Shown: positions 8,301 through 13,335 of the stretch, piece by piece
How the letters are laid out: each line of letters opens with the position of its first letter
How positions within the stretch are numbered: position 1 is the first letter of the stretch
NCBI GenBank assembly: GCA_023229525.1
Contig: JALNZC010000055.1
Span: 1-24,426 of the forward strand
Reading direction: 5' to 3'
Source: Bacteroidales bacterium
GTDB lineage: Bacteria; Bacteroidota; Bacteroidia; Bacteroidales; FEN-979
Length of the DNA: 24,426 bases
Translations under genes and position numbers: made by a program
The notes under the pieces: model-generated
The model's input: only the letters and a program-made list of their open reading frames with translations
What the model was told of the DNA's origin: nothing
Databases searched by the model: none

Positions 8301-9860
8301 GCAGTTGCCGGCACAAACAGGGCTATTTGTTTAAATTCAAGCACACAACTTGGAGTAGCGCCGGTAGCAGGTAACAATTATAGTTGGACCTCGGTACCGG
8401 TTGGTTTTACTTCTACAGTGGCGAATCCGGTAGTGAGCCCAACAATAACAACTACCTACACGGTTGTTGAAACGATAAGAGCCACAGGATGTACAAAAAG
8501 CAACAGCGTGGTAGTAACCGTAAATCCTTTGCCAGCAGCAATCACCGGCGAAAACAGGATAATCTGTCAAAATTCAAGCACACAAATCGGAGCAGATCCG
8601 GTAACGGGAAGTACATATAGCTGGACCTCGGTACCGGTTGGATTTACTTCTACCCTGGCTAGCCCGATTGTTAGTCCTTCGGTGTCTACAACATATACCC
8701 TTGTTGAAACCATTACCGCTACAAGTTGTACAAACAGCCACAGCGTTATTGTAACGGTAAATCCAATATTACTGGTTGGTTCAATCAGCGCCAGTCAGAC
8801 TATTTGTACCGGAACAGTTCCGGAACAATTAAATGGAGTTACCCCAGGAAACGGTACTTCTCCCACATATCAATGGCAGGTATCACAAAATAATTTAACA
8901 TTCACTGATATCCAGGGAGCAACAAATAGAAATTATCAACCTGGTATCCTGATAACTACAACCTATTACAGGCAGTTACAAAATGCTTCCGGTACGTGTG
9001 GAGGCCCATTACCCACCAATGTTTTGGCGCTTACAGTGAAATCATTGCCGGTTGCTGCCGGAACGATTTCCGGGCCGACCTCCGTTTTGCAAGGTCAGAC
9101 AGACTTGACGTACGCAGTACCGTTGATTACCGGCGCAACCGGGTATATCTGGACGCTTCCCTCTGGTGCATATATTACGGCAGGCGACAACACCAATAGC
9201 ATTATCGTGGATTTTTCAACATCGGCGCTATCGGGTAATATAACGGTAACCGGAGCGAACAACTGTGGAAACGGAATTTCATCCCCGGAACTGGAAATAA
9301 CGGTGACGCCTTTGGTGCCCACGGAACTTGCCCTCTCAGATATTCTGATCCAGAATGGTCAAACACAATGTTACAATGCCCTGCAAACCATTACTTTGGC
9401 AGGGAACGGCACTGGTTTTCTGGTTCAGAATGGAGGAAGCGTTACTTTGATTGCAGGACAAAACATCCGGTTTTTATCCGGAACAACCGTCCTCAATGGA
9501 GGGTATCTGCATGGATATATTACGACAAACGGATCATATTGCGGAACACAGGCGCCTTCAATGGTTAATTCCTTACCGGATATAATTGCAAATGCCACGG
9601 ATCCCGATCAGGAATTGCCATTTTTCAAAGTATATCCCAACCCGACTACAGGGAAGTTTATCCTTGAATTAACAAAGGAAAGAAATATTTCAACGATTGT
9701 TGTCCAAATTTACAGCATGTTTGGAGAGATGATTCTTAAGGAAGAGAAGACAGGGATCGGGAAATATGAATTTATGATTGGGGACAGACCCCCTGGAATC
9801 TATGTTATAAATGTGACCAGTGGCGGACAAACAGGTACGGCAAAGATCATAAAGAGGTAA
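2322..9860 (+). CDS. Giant (2512 aa) T9SS-secreted adhesin: cohesin-like domain plus Ig-like repeat arrays
   Basis: The ATG at 2322 gives a signal peptide: basic MKTRITK, a hydrophobic core, then a likely cut after LAAFS. A VAAC string inside it could also act as a lipobox. Residues ~35-175 look like a cohesin-type beta-sandwich (PGPVSVSIYARDIVNMGSFQ, then IEFNP and a later GKLTFIW strand). Nine A-type repeats follow (~179-1039; SIAASQTIC, a central YxWexS, YSPG, YRR, SC). Next come thirteen B-type 79-aa repeats (~1040-2148; AGTNRAICLNSSTQLG, YSWTS, TTTYTVVETI, TGC), a tenth A-type repeat (~2149-2242), a PKD-like domain (~2243-2332), a Cys-bounded module (~2337-2407) and a type A sorting domain (~2432-2512; VYPNPTTGKF, GIYVINV, KIIKR). 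A second Cys-bounded module interrupts repeat B2. Almost every repeat has two Cys, probably an intradomain disulfide. It is expected to be exported by Sec, passed through T9SS and surface-anchored. The role is probably adhesion; a dockerin partner for the first domain is possible but unproven. Confidence 0.92.
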   Translation: MKTRITKMLFGFLTVAACSLPLAAFSYFINPYTERFVFAPETPTLKIQDVRGVVPGPVSVSIYARDIVNMGSFQFSIEFNPTLMTYTSTSDWYSGTSDVLIGEISPGKLTFIWSALYSGVTITDDLFFNLNFQWLGSSSASPLNWSDNPTPREFGDYDGILFHPVYFNGSVNPEIDCDVIPGSIAASQTICYNGVPASIVSTSPGSCSGTLTYTWELSVNGGNTWTLVPGAANQGYSPGALTETTLFRRILTSSDGPNSCGIPTEPVTILVQTIPTAGTIAGSQTICYGTIPAPITSTQNGTGSGTISYLWQNSSNGIDWNLIPGAINAGYSPDILMATTWYRRTTVSTIEGASCNSSVNTPPVVITVESVPTAGTIAASQTICNGTAPAPIASTQNGAGSGTISYLWQNSSNGTDWNLIPGVLNAGYSPGTLTTSIWYRRSTVSTIGGTSCYSPAPTTPVVITVEPVPTAGTIAASQTICYGAVPDPIFSEIDGTGSGIISYKWEYSTDGQSWNLISGVVSSGYSPGVITLTTRYRRTTVSTLNGISCLSSPTVTVNIFVTGTVIPAGSIAASQIICSGFIPATIIGSNVGEWYTYRWELNVPPSEIWTEIEETTGKDLFFNAGLFATTKYRRWTLDGSCSSMEPTVPVVITVESVPTAGTIAASQTICNGTAPVPITSTQNGAGSGTISYLWQNSSNGTDWDLIPGAVNAGYSPGTMATSTWYRRTTVSTTMGIPCNSPVPTDPVIITVDAVVTPGSIAASQTICNGNVPDPITSTEPGTGSGTIAYSWEKSINGTTWSIITGEAGTSYTPGQLTESTIYRRRVTAANGSNSCEAVTSPIFITVQDIVTAGTIGPSQVICNGTIPASVNSIVGGTGSGNISYKWETSINNGGSWTIISGASGPEYSPGSLTISTMFQRITISTLGNKSCESSPSVPITITVHPVFVAGSISSDQLICQNAIPSLLIGTAPTGGIGPYSYQWQSSTDNINFSDIPGATEINYQPKALSATKFYRQIQSSGGDCGTLKTNVVSIIVTPLPAAVAGENKSICTGTGTQIGAPAIAGSAYSWSSDPAGFTSSTADPIINPLVTTIYTVTETITATGCTNSHSVTVTVNPLPEANAGIDRAFCSDPANPEIPDDLILTDQTIDNTICYNASQTITVAGNGTTFVVQSNGTANMIAGEKIQYLPGLKVQSGGYLLGKITTNGAYCPGQSLVTQIGAPPVAGSTYSWTSDPPGYTSTLANPVVSPTVTTTYTVVETITTTGCTNSNNVVVTINPVPAAIAGTNKAVCVNSSAQLGATPVPGSTYSWTSVPAGFTSTIANPSVSPTVTTTYMVVETVTATGCTKSNSVVVTVNPLPDSFAGTNRAICLNSSTQLGTTPVTGNTYSWNSIPVGFTSTIANPVVSPSSTTTYTVVETITSTGCTNSNSVVVTVNPLPAAFAGTNRAICLNSNTQLGAAQVAGSAYSWTSVPIGFTSSAANPVVSPLVTTTYTVIETITATGCTKSNNVVVTVNPLPAAFAGRNRAICLNSSTQLGAAPVPGSTYSWTSAPAGFTSTAANPVVSPANTTTYTVVETITATGCTKSNNVVVTVNPLPVAFAGTDRAICLYSSTQLGRAPVAGNNYSWTSVPVGFTSTLANPVVSPTITTTYTVVETIRATGCTNNHSVVVTVNPLPAAVAGTDRSICLNSSTELGADPVAGSTYSWTSVPVGFTSTASNPIVSPTITTTYTVVETITATGCVNSNSVTVTVNPLPIAVAGASRTICLNSNTQLGATPIEGSSYYWTSVPVGFTSTAANPIVSPGVTTTYTIVETITTTGCTKSNSVVVTVNPLPEAIAGTNRAICLNSNTQLGADPVTGSAYSWTSVPAGFTSTIANPTVSPTVTTAYTVVETITVTGCTKSNSVVVTMNPLPAAIPGKSRSICLNTSTQLGATPAAGSTYSWTSVPMGFTSTVANPVVSPTITTTYTVVETKTVTGCTKSNSVVVTVTPLPAAVAGTNRAICLNSSTQLGVAPVAGNNYSWTSVPVGFTSTVANPVVSPTITTTYTVVETIRATGCTKSNSVVVTVNPLPAAITGENRIICQNSSTQIGADPVTGSTYSWTSVPVGFTSTLASPIVSPSVSTTYTLVETITATSCTNSHSVIVTVNPILLVGSISASQTICTGTVPEQLNGVTPGNGTSPTYQWQVSQNNLTFTDIQGATNRNYQPGILITTTYYRQLQNASGTCGGPLPTNVLALTVKSLPVAAGTISGPTSVLQGQTDLTYAVPLITGATGYIWTLPSGAYITAGDNTNSIIVDFSTSALSGNITVTGANNCGNGISSPELEITVTPLVPTELALSDILIQNGQTQCYNALQTITLAGNGTGFLVQNGGSVTLIAGQNIRFLSGTTVLNGGYLHGYITTNGSYCGTQAPSMVNSLPDIIANATDPDQELPFFKVYPNPTTGKFILELTKERNISTIVVQIYSMFGEMILKEEKTGIGKYEFMIGDRPPGIYVINVTSGGQTGTAKIIKR
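2856..5438 (+). repeat. A-type Ig-like repeat array, nine units of ~92-97 aa
   Basis: Unit starts by eye are 2856, 3144, 3435, 3726, 4017, 4293, 4584, 4869 and 5160, so spacing is 276-291 bp. The consensus opens PTAGTIAASQTIC, has a Trp-containing strand (SYLWQNSSNG), a SGYSPG turn, a YRRTTVST strand and a second Cys before a VVITVE strand. Unit A5 (4017-4292) is shorter and its first half is diverged. Units A3 and A6 are nearly identical although separated by A4 and A5. A9 is the most divergent and groups with A10, which lies beyond the B array. Confidence 0.9.
5439..8765 (+). repeat. B-type Ig-like repeat array, thirteen 237-bp (79-aa) units
   Basis: Units carry PAAFAGTNRAICLNSSTQLG, then YSWTSVPVGFTST, NPVVSP, TTTYTVVETI, a TGC Cys and VVVTVNPL. 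Period checks (6639 to 6876, and 7173 to 8358 = 5 x 237) give exactly 237 bp. The array runs from about 5439 to 8765. B2 is interrupted by an inserted module at about 5711-5966. Nucleotide similarity among B3-B12 is very high, with the same codons reused, so the expansion looks recent compared with the A array. Confidence 0.92.
5711..5966 (+). other. Cys-bounded beta module inserted within repeat B2 of the giant adhesin
   Basis: Repeat B2 starts normally (PEANAGIDRAFC). It is then interrupted by about 85 residues containing ICYNASQTITVAGNG, a MIAGEKIQYLPG strand, GGYLLGKITTNG and AYC, and it resumes at TQIGAPPVAGSTYSW. The insert closely matches the module at 9331-9543 just before the sorting domain. 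That module type is common immediately upstream of T9SS signals and resembles what some databases call a 3-coathanger stack domain; the name is from memory. The insertion keeps the reading frame. Confidence 0.85.
8766..9047 (+). repeat. Isolated A-type repeat (A10) downstream of the B array
   Basis: The unit reads ILLVGSISASQTICTG, then TYQWQVSQNN, a DIQGAT turn, NYQPG, a YYRQ strand and CGG with TNV. It shares with A9 (5160-5438) the YQWQ, DIxGAT, NYQP and YRQ features that the other A units lack. It is therefore a sister of A9 although the whole B array lies between them. Confidence 0.85.
9331..9543 (+). other. C-terminal Cys-bounded beta module before the T9SS sorting domain
   Basis: This segment of the giant adhesin encodes QCYNALQTITLAGNG, a LIAGQNIRFLSG strand, GGYLHGYITTNG and SYC. 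It is the canonical position for this module, directly N-terminal to the sorting domain. A second copy with the same landmarks sits in the B array at 5711-5966. Confidence 0.8.
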
Positions 9861-9871
9861 CCTATACAAAA

Positions 9872-9898
9872 GAGGCTGTCCCGTGAACGGACAGCCTC
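9872..9898. terminator. Hairpin terminator between convergent genes
   Basis: A perfect 10-bp inverted repeat, GAGGCTGTCC at 9872-9881 with GGACAGCCTC at 9889-9898, encloses the loop CGTGAAC. It lies 11 bp after the giant adhesin stop and 29 bp past the stop of the convergent minus-strand gene. On the minus strand the stem is followed by TTTTG. On the plus strand there is no U-tract, only a later A-run. It should therefore work best for the minus-strand gene. Confidence 0.75.
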
Positions 9899-9927
9899 CT
9901 GATAAAAAAAAGAGAAGCGTTATCTGA

Positions 9928-11946
9928 TTATAAAATAACGATTTTTTTCTGAATAACTGTTTTATCCGATTTTTCGATTTTGATAAGATAAACACCTTTT
10001 ATTAGTGATGATAAATTCAAGGTGTTTGAAGTTAAATCTTCGATGGTATGCACCATTGTTCCTATACTGTTGTAAATGCTGACACGGGCATGGGTCGCTC
10101 CAAGCAGGTAAATGGATCCGGTTGTCGGATTTGGATACATCCGGACGGCTTCGAGCTTTTGTTCCTCCTGACCAACAGCAAAGGAAAAATTCAAGGTATA
10201 CAAATTGTGGGCGACAAGGTTTTCTGCAAAAACATCAATGGTTGTAACACCAGGGAGTGTTGATGCGGGGACAACGATGACTGTTGCATTTGTATCTATT
10301 GGGATTCCTTCAACCTGAGGAACTATTGCGGTACCTCCCGGAAGTATAACATCGTAGAGATATGTATCGGAGTTAAAATCGGATAAAGGCACTCCGTCCA
10401 TAGAAATATCGGTCAAACGCGCTTCAGTGGCAAATATTCCATTTTCATGGGAATAATCCGATTGATAAACCTCTTTCATGGAGCCATCCTGAACAAAAAT
10501 GCCTACGATCAGATCTGTGAATTCCTCGATATGGGTACCGGCGAGGTTAACATTTTCATTGATGGAAAAAGGAATACGGTCAACAAGATTCGTTGTTGTT
10601 CCATTGGCATTCGGAACCATTTTCATCATCACATGATGGAAACTGGTTTCACCGTTTGTCATGTGGTTATTGTGTGTGATTTTTTCCATGACAACAATGT
10701 AAATGGTGGCATTGGAACAATTGTAAAAGGGAAGAACAGTAGCGTTGATCGTCATAACAGTTCCATTCAGGGAATGATTACCAATGACTTTCATTAAACC
10801 GGGTTGCAAATTGGCTTGGGTAAATGCTTGCTGTACTGCTGACATGCTGGTCGCTGTTTCTTCGCCATTGACATAAAGATCAGGGACAAACCCGACTCCG
10901 TAGAAATCTTTTCTAACCCCTCCTTCCAGTGTATAATAAGGATCTCCGGGAGAAGGCCAATTCATTTGGTATTTCACCAGGGTGATATCTTCTTCGTGGC
11001 TGGTACACCAAGGGACAAAGCCCGCATTAAACTGAGCGCATGGATTACAGGTCGAACTGGTAAATTCCTCAAAAAGTGGTTTTTTGGGTATAGAGTAGCA
11101 AACCTTAGTAATGGTTTTCTGCAAGGTGTCGTTGGATTGGTTATCATCCGGGCTGCCGTTGATCTTGTTTATCCAGACCGTCAGGTCGTGAGGTCCCAGA
11201 AAGGTATCAACCAATTGATTACAGGTAAAGGTGTAAGATTGTTGTGTTGCCAGGGATAAACCGGTAATGTTGGTGGTGTTAACCGGCCCATTATCGACGG
11301 TGTACTGAATTTCGGCATTCGTAATGGTGGTGAGTCCGAAATTAATGATATTCCCCTTAACCTGGGCAGGATCGGCAAAGTAGTTTGGTGTTGCGCTTAA
11401 TGATACCAGTCCTGCGTCTTTATTAAGCGGATTAAAGAGCAGGATGTTATCGATATAAACATAATCCAGGTTGTACATATTTCCGGTGAGGAATATACAA
11501 ATCTGGAATTCCGACTGTCCGACATCACTATTGGTAATTTGAACATCAATCTGGACTGGCCCAACATTTCCTGTAGGTACTCTTTCCCATACACTGTTCC
11601 ATGTACCGTTGTGTGAACGGGTTGCCACACCGATTTTCGGAGCCGGGTTAGCGTACCAATCATAAAAATATTTAAAGGAGAGTTTAACAGATGTTAGCCC
11701 GGTCAAATCCATCATCGGAGAGATTAACCGGGTAGTGGTATTTTGTTGGACATACGTAAATTTTGCTTCCGGGGCAGACCCTCCCGCATTATTCGTATTG
11801 CTTGCAGACCATTGGGCCGGTAATCCGTTAATTGACCACCCTGACGGTGGCATCTGGCCTGCATCAAAGGATTCCCAAAGAAAAGTCTGCCCGAAAGAAA
11901 TGGCGCTTAAGAATAACAGCACAAAGAGTAAACATTTTGTTTTCAT
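9928..11946 (-). CDS. T9SS-secreted protein with jelly-roll, Omp28/thioredoxin-like CxxC and cadherin-like domains
   Basis: The 672-aa product starts MKTKCLLFVLLFLSAISFGQ. Signal peptidase I cleavage after Gly19 would leave Gln20 at the new N-terminus. Residues ~22-172 resemble a choice-of-anchor J type jelly-roll (WESFDAGQMPPSGW opening, YIDNILLF ending). A CARDB-like segment follows (~177-280). Residues ~286-385 look like a thioredoxin fold of the Omp28-related type, with EEFTSSTCNPC (Cys300, Cys303) and a candidate cis-Pro loop at GFVPDLYVNG (Pro355). Residues ~510-588 match a cadherin-like beta-sandwich (LTDISMDGVPL). The end is a type A sorting domain (~600-672; VRMYPNPTTG, KGVYLIKIEKS). 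It is probably a surface or secreted protein; whether the CxxC is redox-active is unknown. A -7 box lies in its 84-bp leader and the gene ends at a hairpin. Confidence 0.85.
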   Translation of the reverse strand: MKTKCLLFVLLFLSAISFGQTFLWESFDAGQMPPSGWSINGLPAQWSASNTNNAGGSAPEAKFTYVQQNTTTRLISPMMDLTGLTSVKLSFKYFYDWYANPAPKIGVATRSHNGTWNSVWERVPTGNVGPVQIDVQITNSDVGQSEFQICIFLTGNMYNLDYVYIDNILLFNPLNKDAGLVSLSATPNYFADPAQVKGNIINFGLTTITNAEIQYTVDNGPVNTTNITGLSLATQQSYTFTCNQLVDTFLGPHDLTVWINKINGSPDDNQSNDTLQKTITKVCYSIPKKPLFEEFTSSTCNPCAQFNAGFVPWCTSHEEDITLVKYQMNWPSPGDPYYTLEGGVRKDFYGVGFVPDLYVNGEETATSMSAVQQAFTQANLQPGLMKVIGNHSLNGTVMTINATVLPFYNCSNATIYIVVMEKITHNNHMTNGETSFHHVMMKMVPNANGTTTNLVDRIPFSINENVNLAGTHIEEFTDLIVGIFVQDGSMKEVYQSDYSHENGIFATEARLTDISMDGVPLSDFNSDTYLYDVILPGGTAIVPQVEGIPIDTNATVIVVPASTLPGVTTIDVFAENLVAHNLYTLNFSFAVGQEEQKLEAVRMYPNPTTGSIYLLGATHARVSIYNSIGTMVHTIEDLTSNTLNLSSLIKGVYLIKIEKSDKTVIQKKIVIL

Positions 11947-11995
11947 AGGTCAAGATTTATTTGTAAAAGTTAACATATCGGAAATTATTATACGA

Positions 11996-12003
11996 CAAAA
12001 ATA
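11996..12003 (-). promoter_or_regulatory. Candidate -7 promoter box for the T9SS CxxC protein gene
   Basis: The minus strand reads TATTTTTG, an exact match to the Bacteroidota TAnnTTTG box, 49 bp upstream of the ATG at 11946 and inside the 84-bp gap after the ROK gene. I could not find a matching -33 TTG at the usual distance. The surrounding AT-richness makes chance matches possible. Confidence 0.4.
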
Positions 12004-12030
12004 ATTAAAATCACGTTGGAATCTATTGTA

Positions 12031-13170
12031 TTATAACATATTCAAGGCAAACGCATAGGCGCCGATTGACACGGCTTTAGATGTTCCCAGTTTGGAAATG
12101 CCCACTCCGATTTTCTTTTCAGGGTCAAAATTGACCATGTTTTCCGAAAAAGGGACAGGGATGACTTTGGATGTCGAGGTCAGAAAATTCCCGTAATCTA
12201 TTGGGTCTTCGAGATTGTATGCGACTGTTTCGAGCCGTTCGAGGGGTTTACCAGACATTGTCTCAAAGGGATGGTTCATATCTTCAACTAACTTTGGCAA
12301 GAACAGCGGCCAGGCGCCAGAGAGTCCTCCCCCGATGACGACGAGCCCGTCGATCAACGTAATGGCATTGGCGACGGCATCGGCAGCGTCCCTTGCAAAG
12401 GCATCAAATGCCTGAATTGCTGCCTGACGATTACCTTTCATTTTTCCCATACCGATTTCACAGATGTCTTTGGGTTCAGGACAACTCTTCATATTCAGGC
12501 CGGTATTATTGGCATATTCGCGTTTGATGCCACGGATACTTACACTCTCCTCGGTATCCCAGTTTTTAAAGGTACGGTTGCGCATACGGTTGATCTCCCC
12601 GCCGGAACTGTTGTCACCGATATGAAGCCCGTTACGGGTCACTATTCCACCTCCGAAACCAGTTCCAAAGGTTACCCCGAAAAGATTATGATACCTTTTG
12701 GGATTACCTAACTCTTCCAGCTTTTTATTGATGCCGGGAAGAAGGCCCGCGATCGCTTCTCCATAAGCAAAAAGATCCCCATCGTTATTGATAAATACCG
12801 GGATACCGAATTTTTCACGGAGCATTGGCCCAAGCGCCACCCCGCCTCTGAAAAACGGAAGGTTTTGCAGATCACCGATAATGCCATTTTCATAATCAGC
12901 AGGGCCGGGAAATGCAAAACTGATAGCTACCGGTTGTTTTGTTAATGGAACCGGTTTTTGGTGTGTATCCACGGCTTTATGAACCAGCTTTGATTTAACC
13001 AGGTTGAACCCTTCGATTATTGATTTAAGAACAAGTTCCAGGCTGTCTCCATTGGCTGATAAACAGATCGGATCGAGAATTTCCTCTTCTGCCTGAACGG
13101 CCTTGAATACAAAATTGGTACCGCCGGCATCCAGCGTCATTACAATCCGGGAGTCATTGCTATAGTTCAT
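12031..13170 (-). CDS. ROK-family sugar kinase-like protein (atypical, lacks zinc motif)
   Basis: The 379-aa product has the ROK/ASKHA outline. The N-terminal phosphate loop is MTLDAGGTNF (11-20), a second region is ISFAFPGPAD (83-92), the usual catalytic Asp falls in FINNDGDLFAYGE (Asp130), there is a glycine loop FGTGFGGGIV (168-177), and a late GGGLSGAW (280-287). Typical ROK kinases then show an ExGH motif followed by a Cys-rich zinc site. Here the equivalent stretch is SSGGEINRM (188-196), so Gly-His is replaced by Asn-Arg and no CxCGxxGC follows. It is thus either a ROK kinase of a zinc-free subfamily or a protein with altered chemistry; the substrate sugar is unknown. It lies downstream of polA on the same strand, separated by a 13-unit heptamer array. 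Confidence 0.8.
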   Translation of the reverse strand: MNYSNDSRIVMTLDAGGTNFVFKAVQAEEEILDPICLSANGDSLELVLKSIIEGFNLVKSKLVHKAVDTHQKPVPLTKQPVAISFAFPGPADYENGIIGDLQNLPFFRGGVALGPMLREKFGIPVFINNDGDLFAYGEAIAGLLPGINKKLEELGNPKRYHNLFGVTFGTGFGGGIVTRNGLHIGDNSSGGEINRMRNRTFKNWDTEESVSIRGIKREYANNTGLNMKSCPEPKDICEIGMGKMKGNRQAAIQAFDAFARDAADAVANAITLIDGLVVIGGGLSGAWPLFLPKLVEDMNHPFETMSGKPLERLETVAYNLEDPIDYGNFLTSTSKVIPVPFSENMVNFDPEKKIGVGISKLGTSKAVSIGAYAFALNML

Positions 13171-13200
13171 CAGGATGAAAATTTATTCATTAACTCTTAT

Positions 13201-13228
13201 AATTTACGATTAACGACTTACGATTTTT
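13201..13228. repeat. Degenerate AT-rich heptamer run
   Basis: The plus strand reads as four 7-mers, AATTTAC, GATTAAC, GACTTAC and GATTTTT, in the polA-ROK gap. It sits 12 bp from the much longer GC-rich heptamer array at 13241. Identity between units is only partial, so this is a weaker call than its neighbour. Confidence 0.4.
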
Positions 13229-13240
13229 TTAAAATGCTTT

Positions 13241-13335
13241 CGTCCCTCGTCCTTCGTCCCTCGTCCTTCGTCCCTCGTCCCTCGTCCTTCGTCCCTCGCC
13301 CCTCGTCCTTCGTCCCTCGTCCCTCGTCCTTCGTC
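13241..13335. repeat. Heptamer minisatellite, 13.6 units of CGTCCYT, running into the polA stop codon
   Basis: Thirteen consecutive 7-mers are CGTCCCT or CGTCCTT (one variant CGCCCCT at 13297-13303), followed by a partial CGTC. The last two bases of the array (13334-13335) form part of the minus-strand TGA stop of polA. The array lies in the 163-bp polA-ROK gap. On the minus strand it could encode DEGRGTR-type peptides in another frame, but nothing suggests translation. Confidence 0.95.

Noticed and set aside
1..9047. Regular repeats as a possible CRISPR array or satellite
   Set aside because: Periods of 204, 237 and ~290 bp are whole codon numbers in open frames, there are no unique spacers, and the translations are Ig-like domains.
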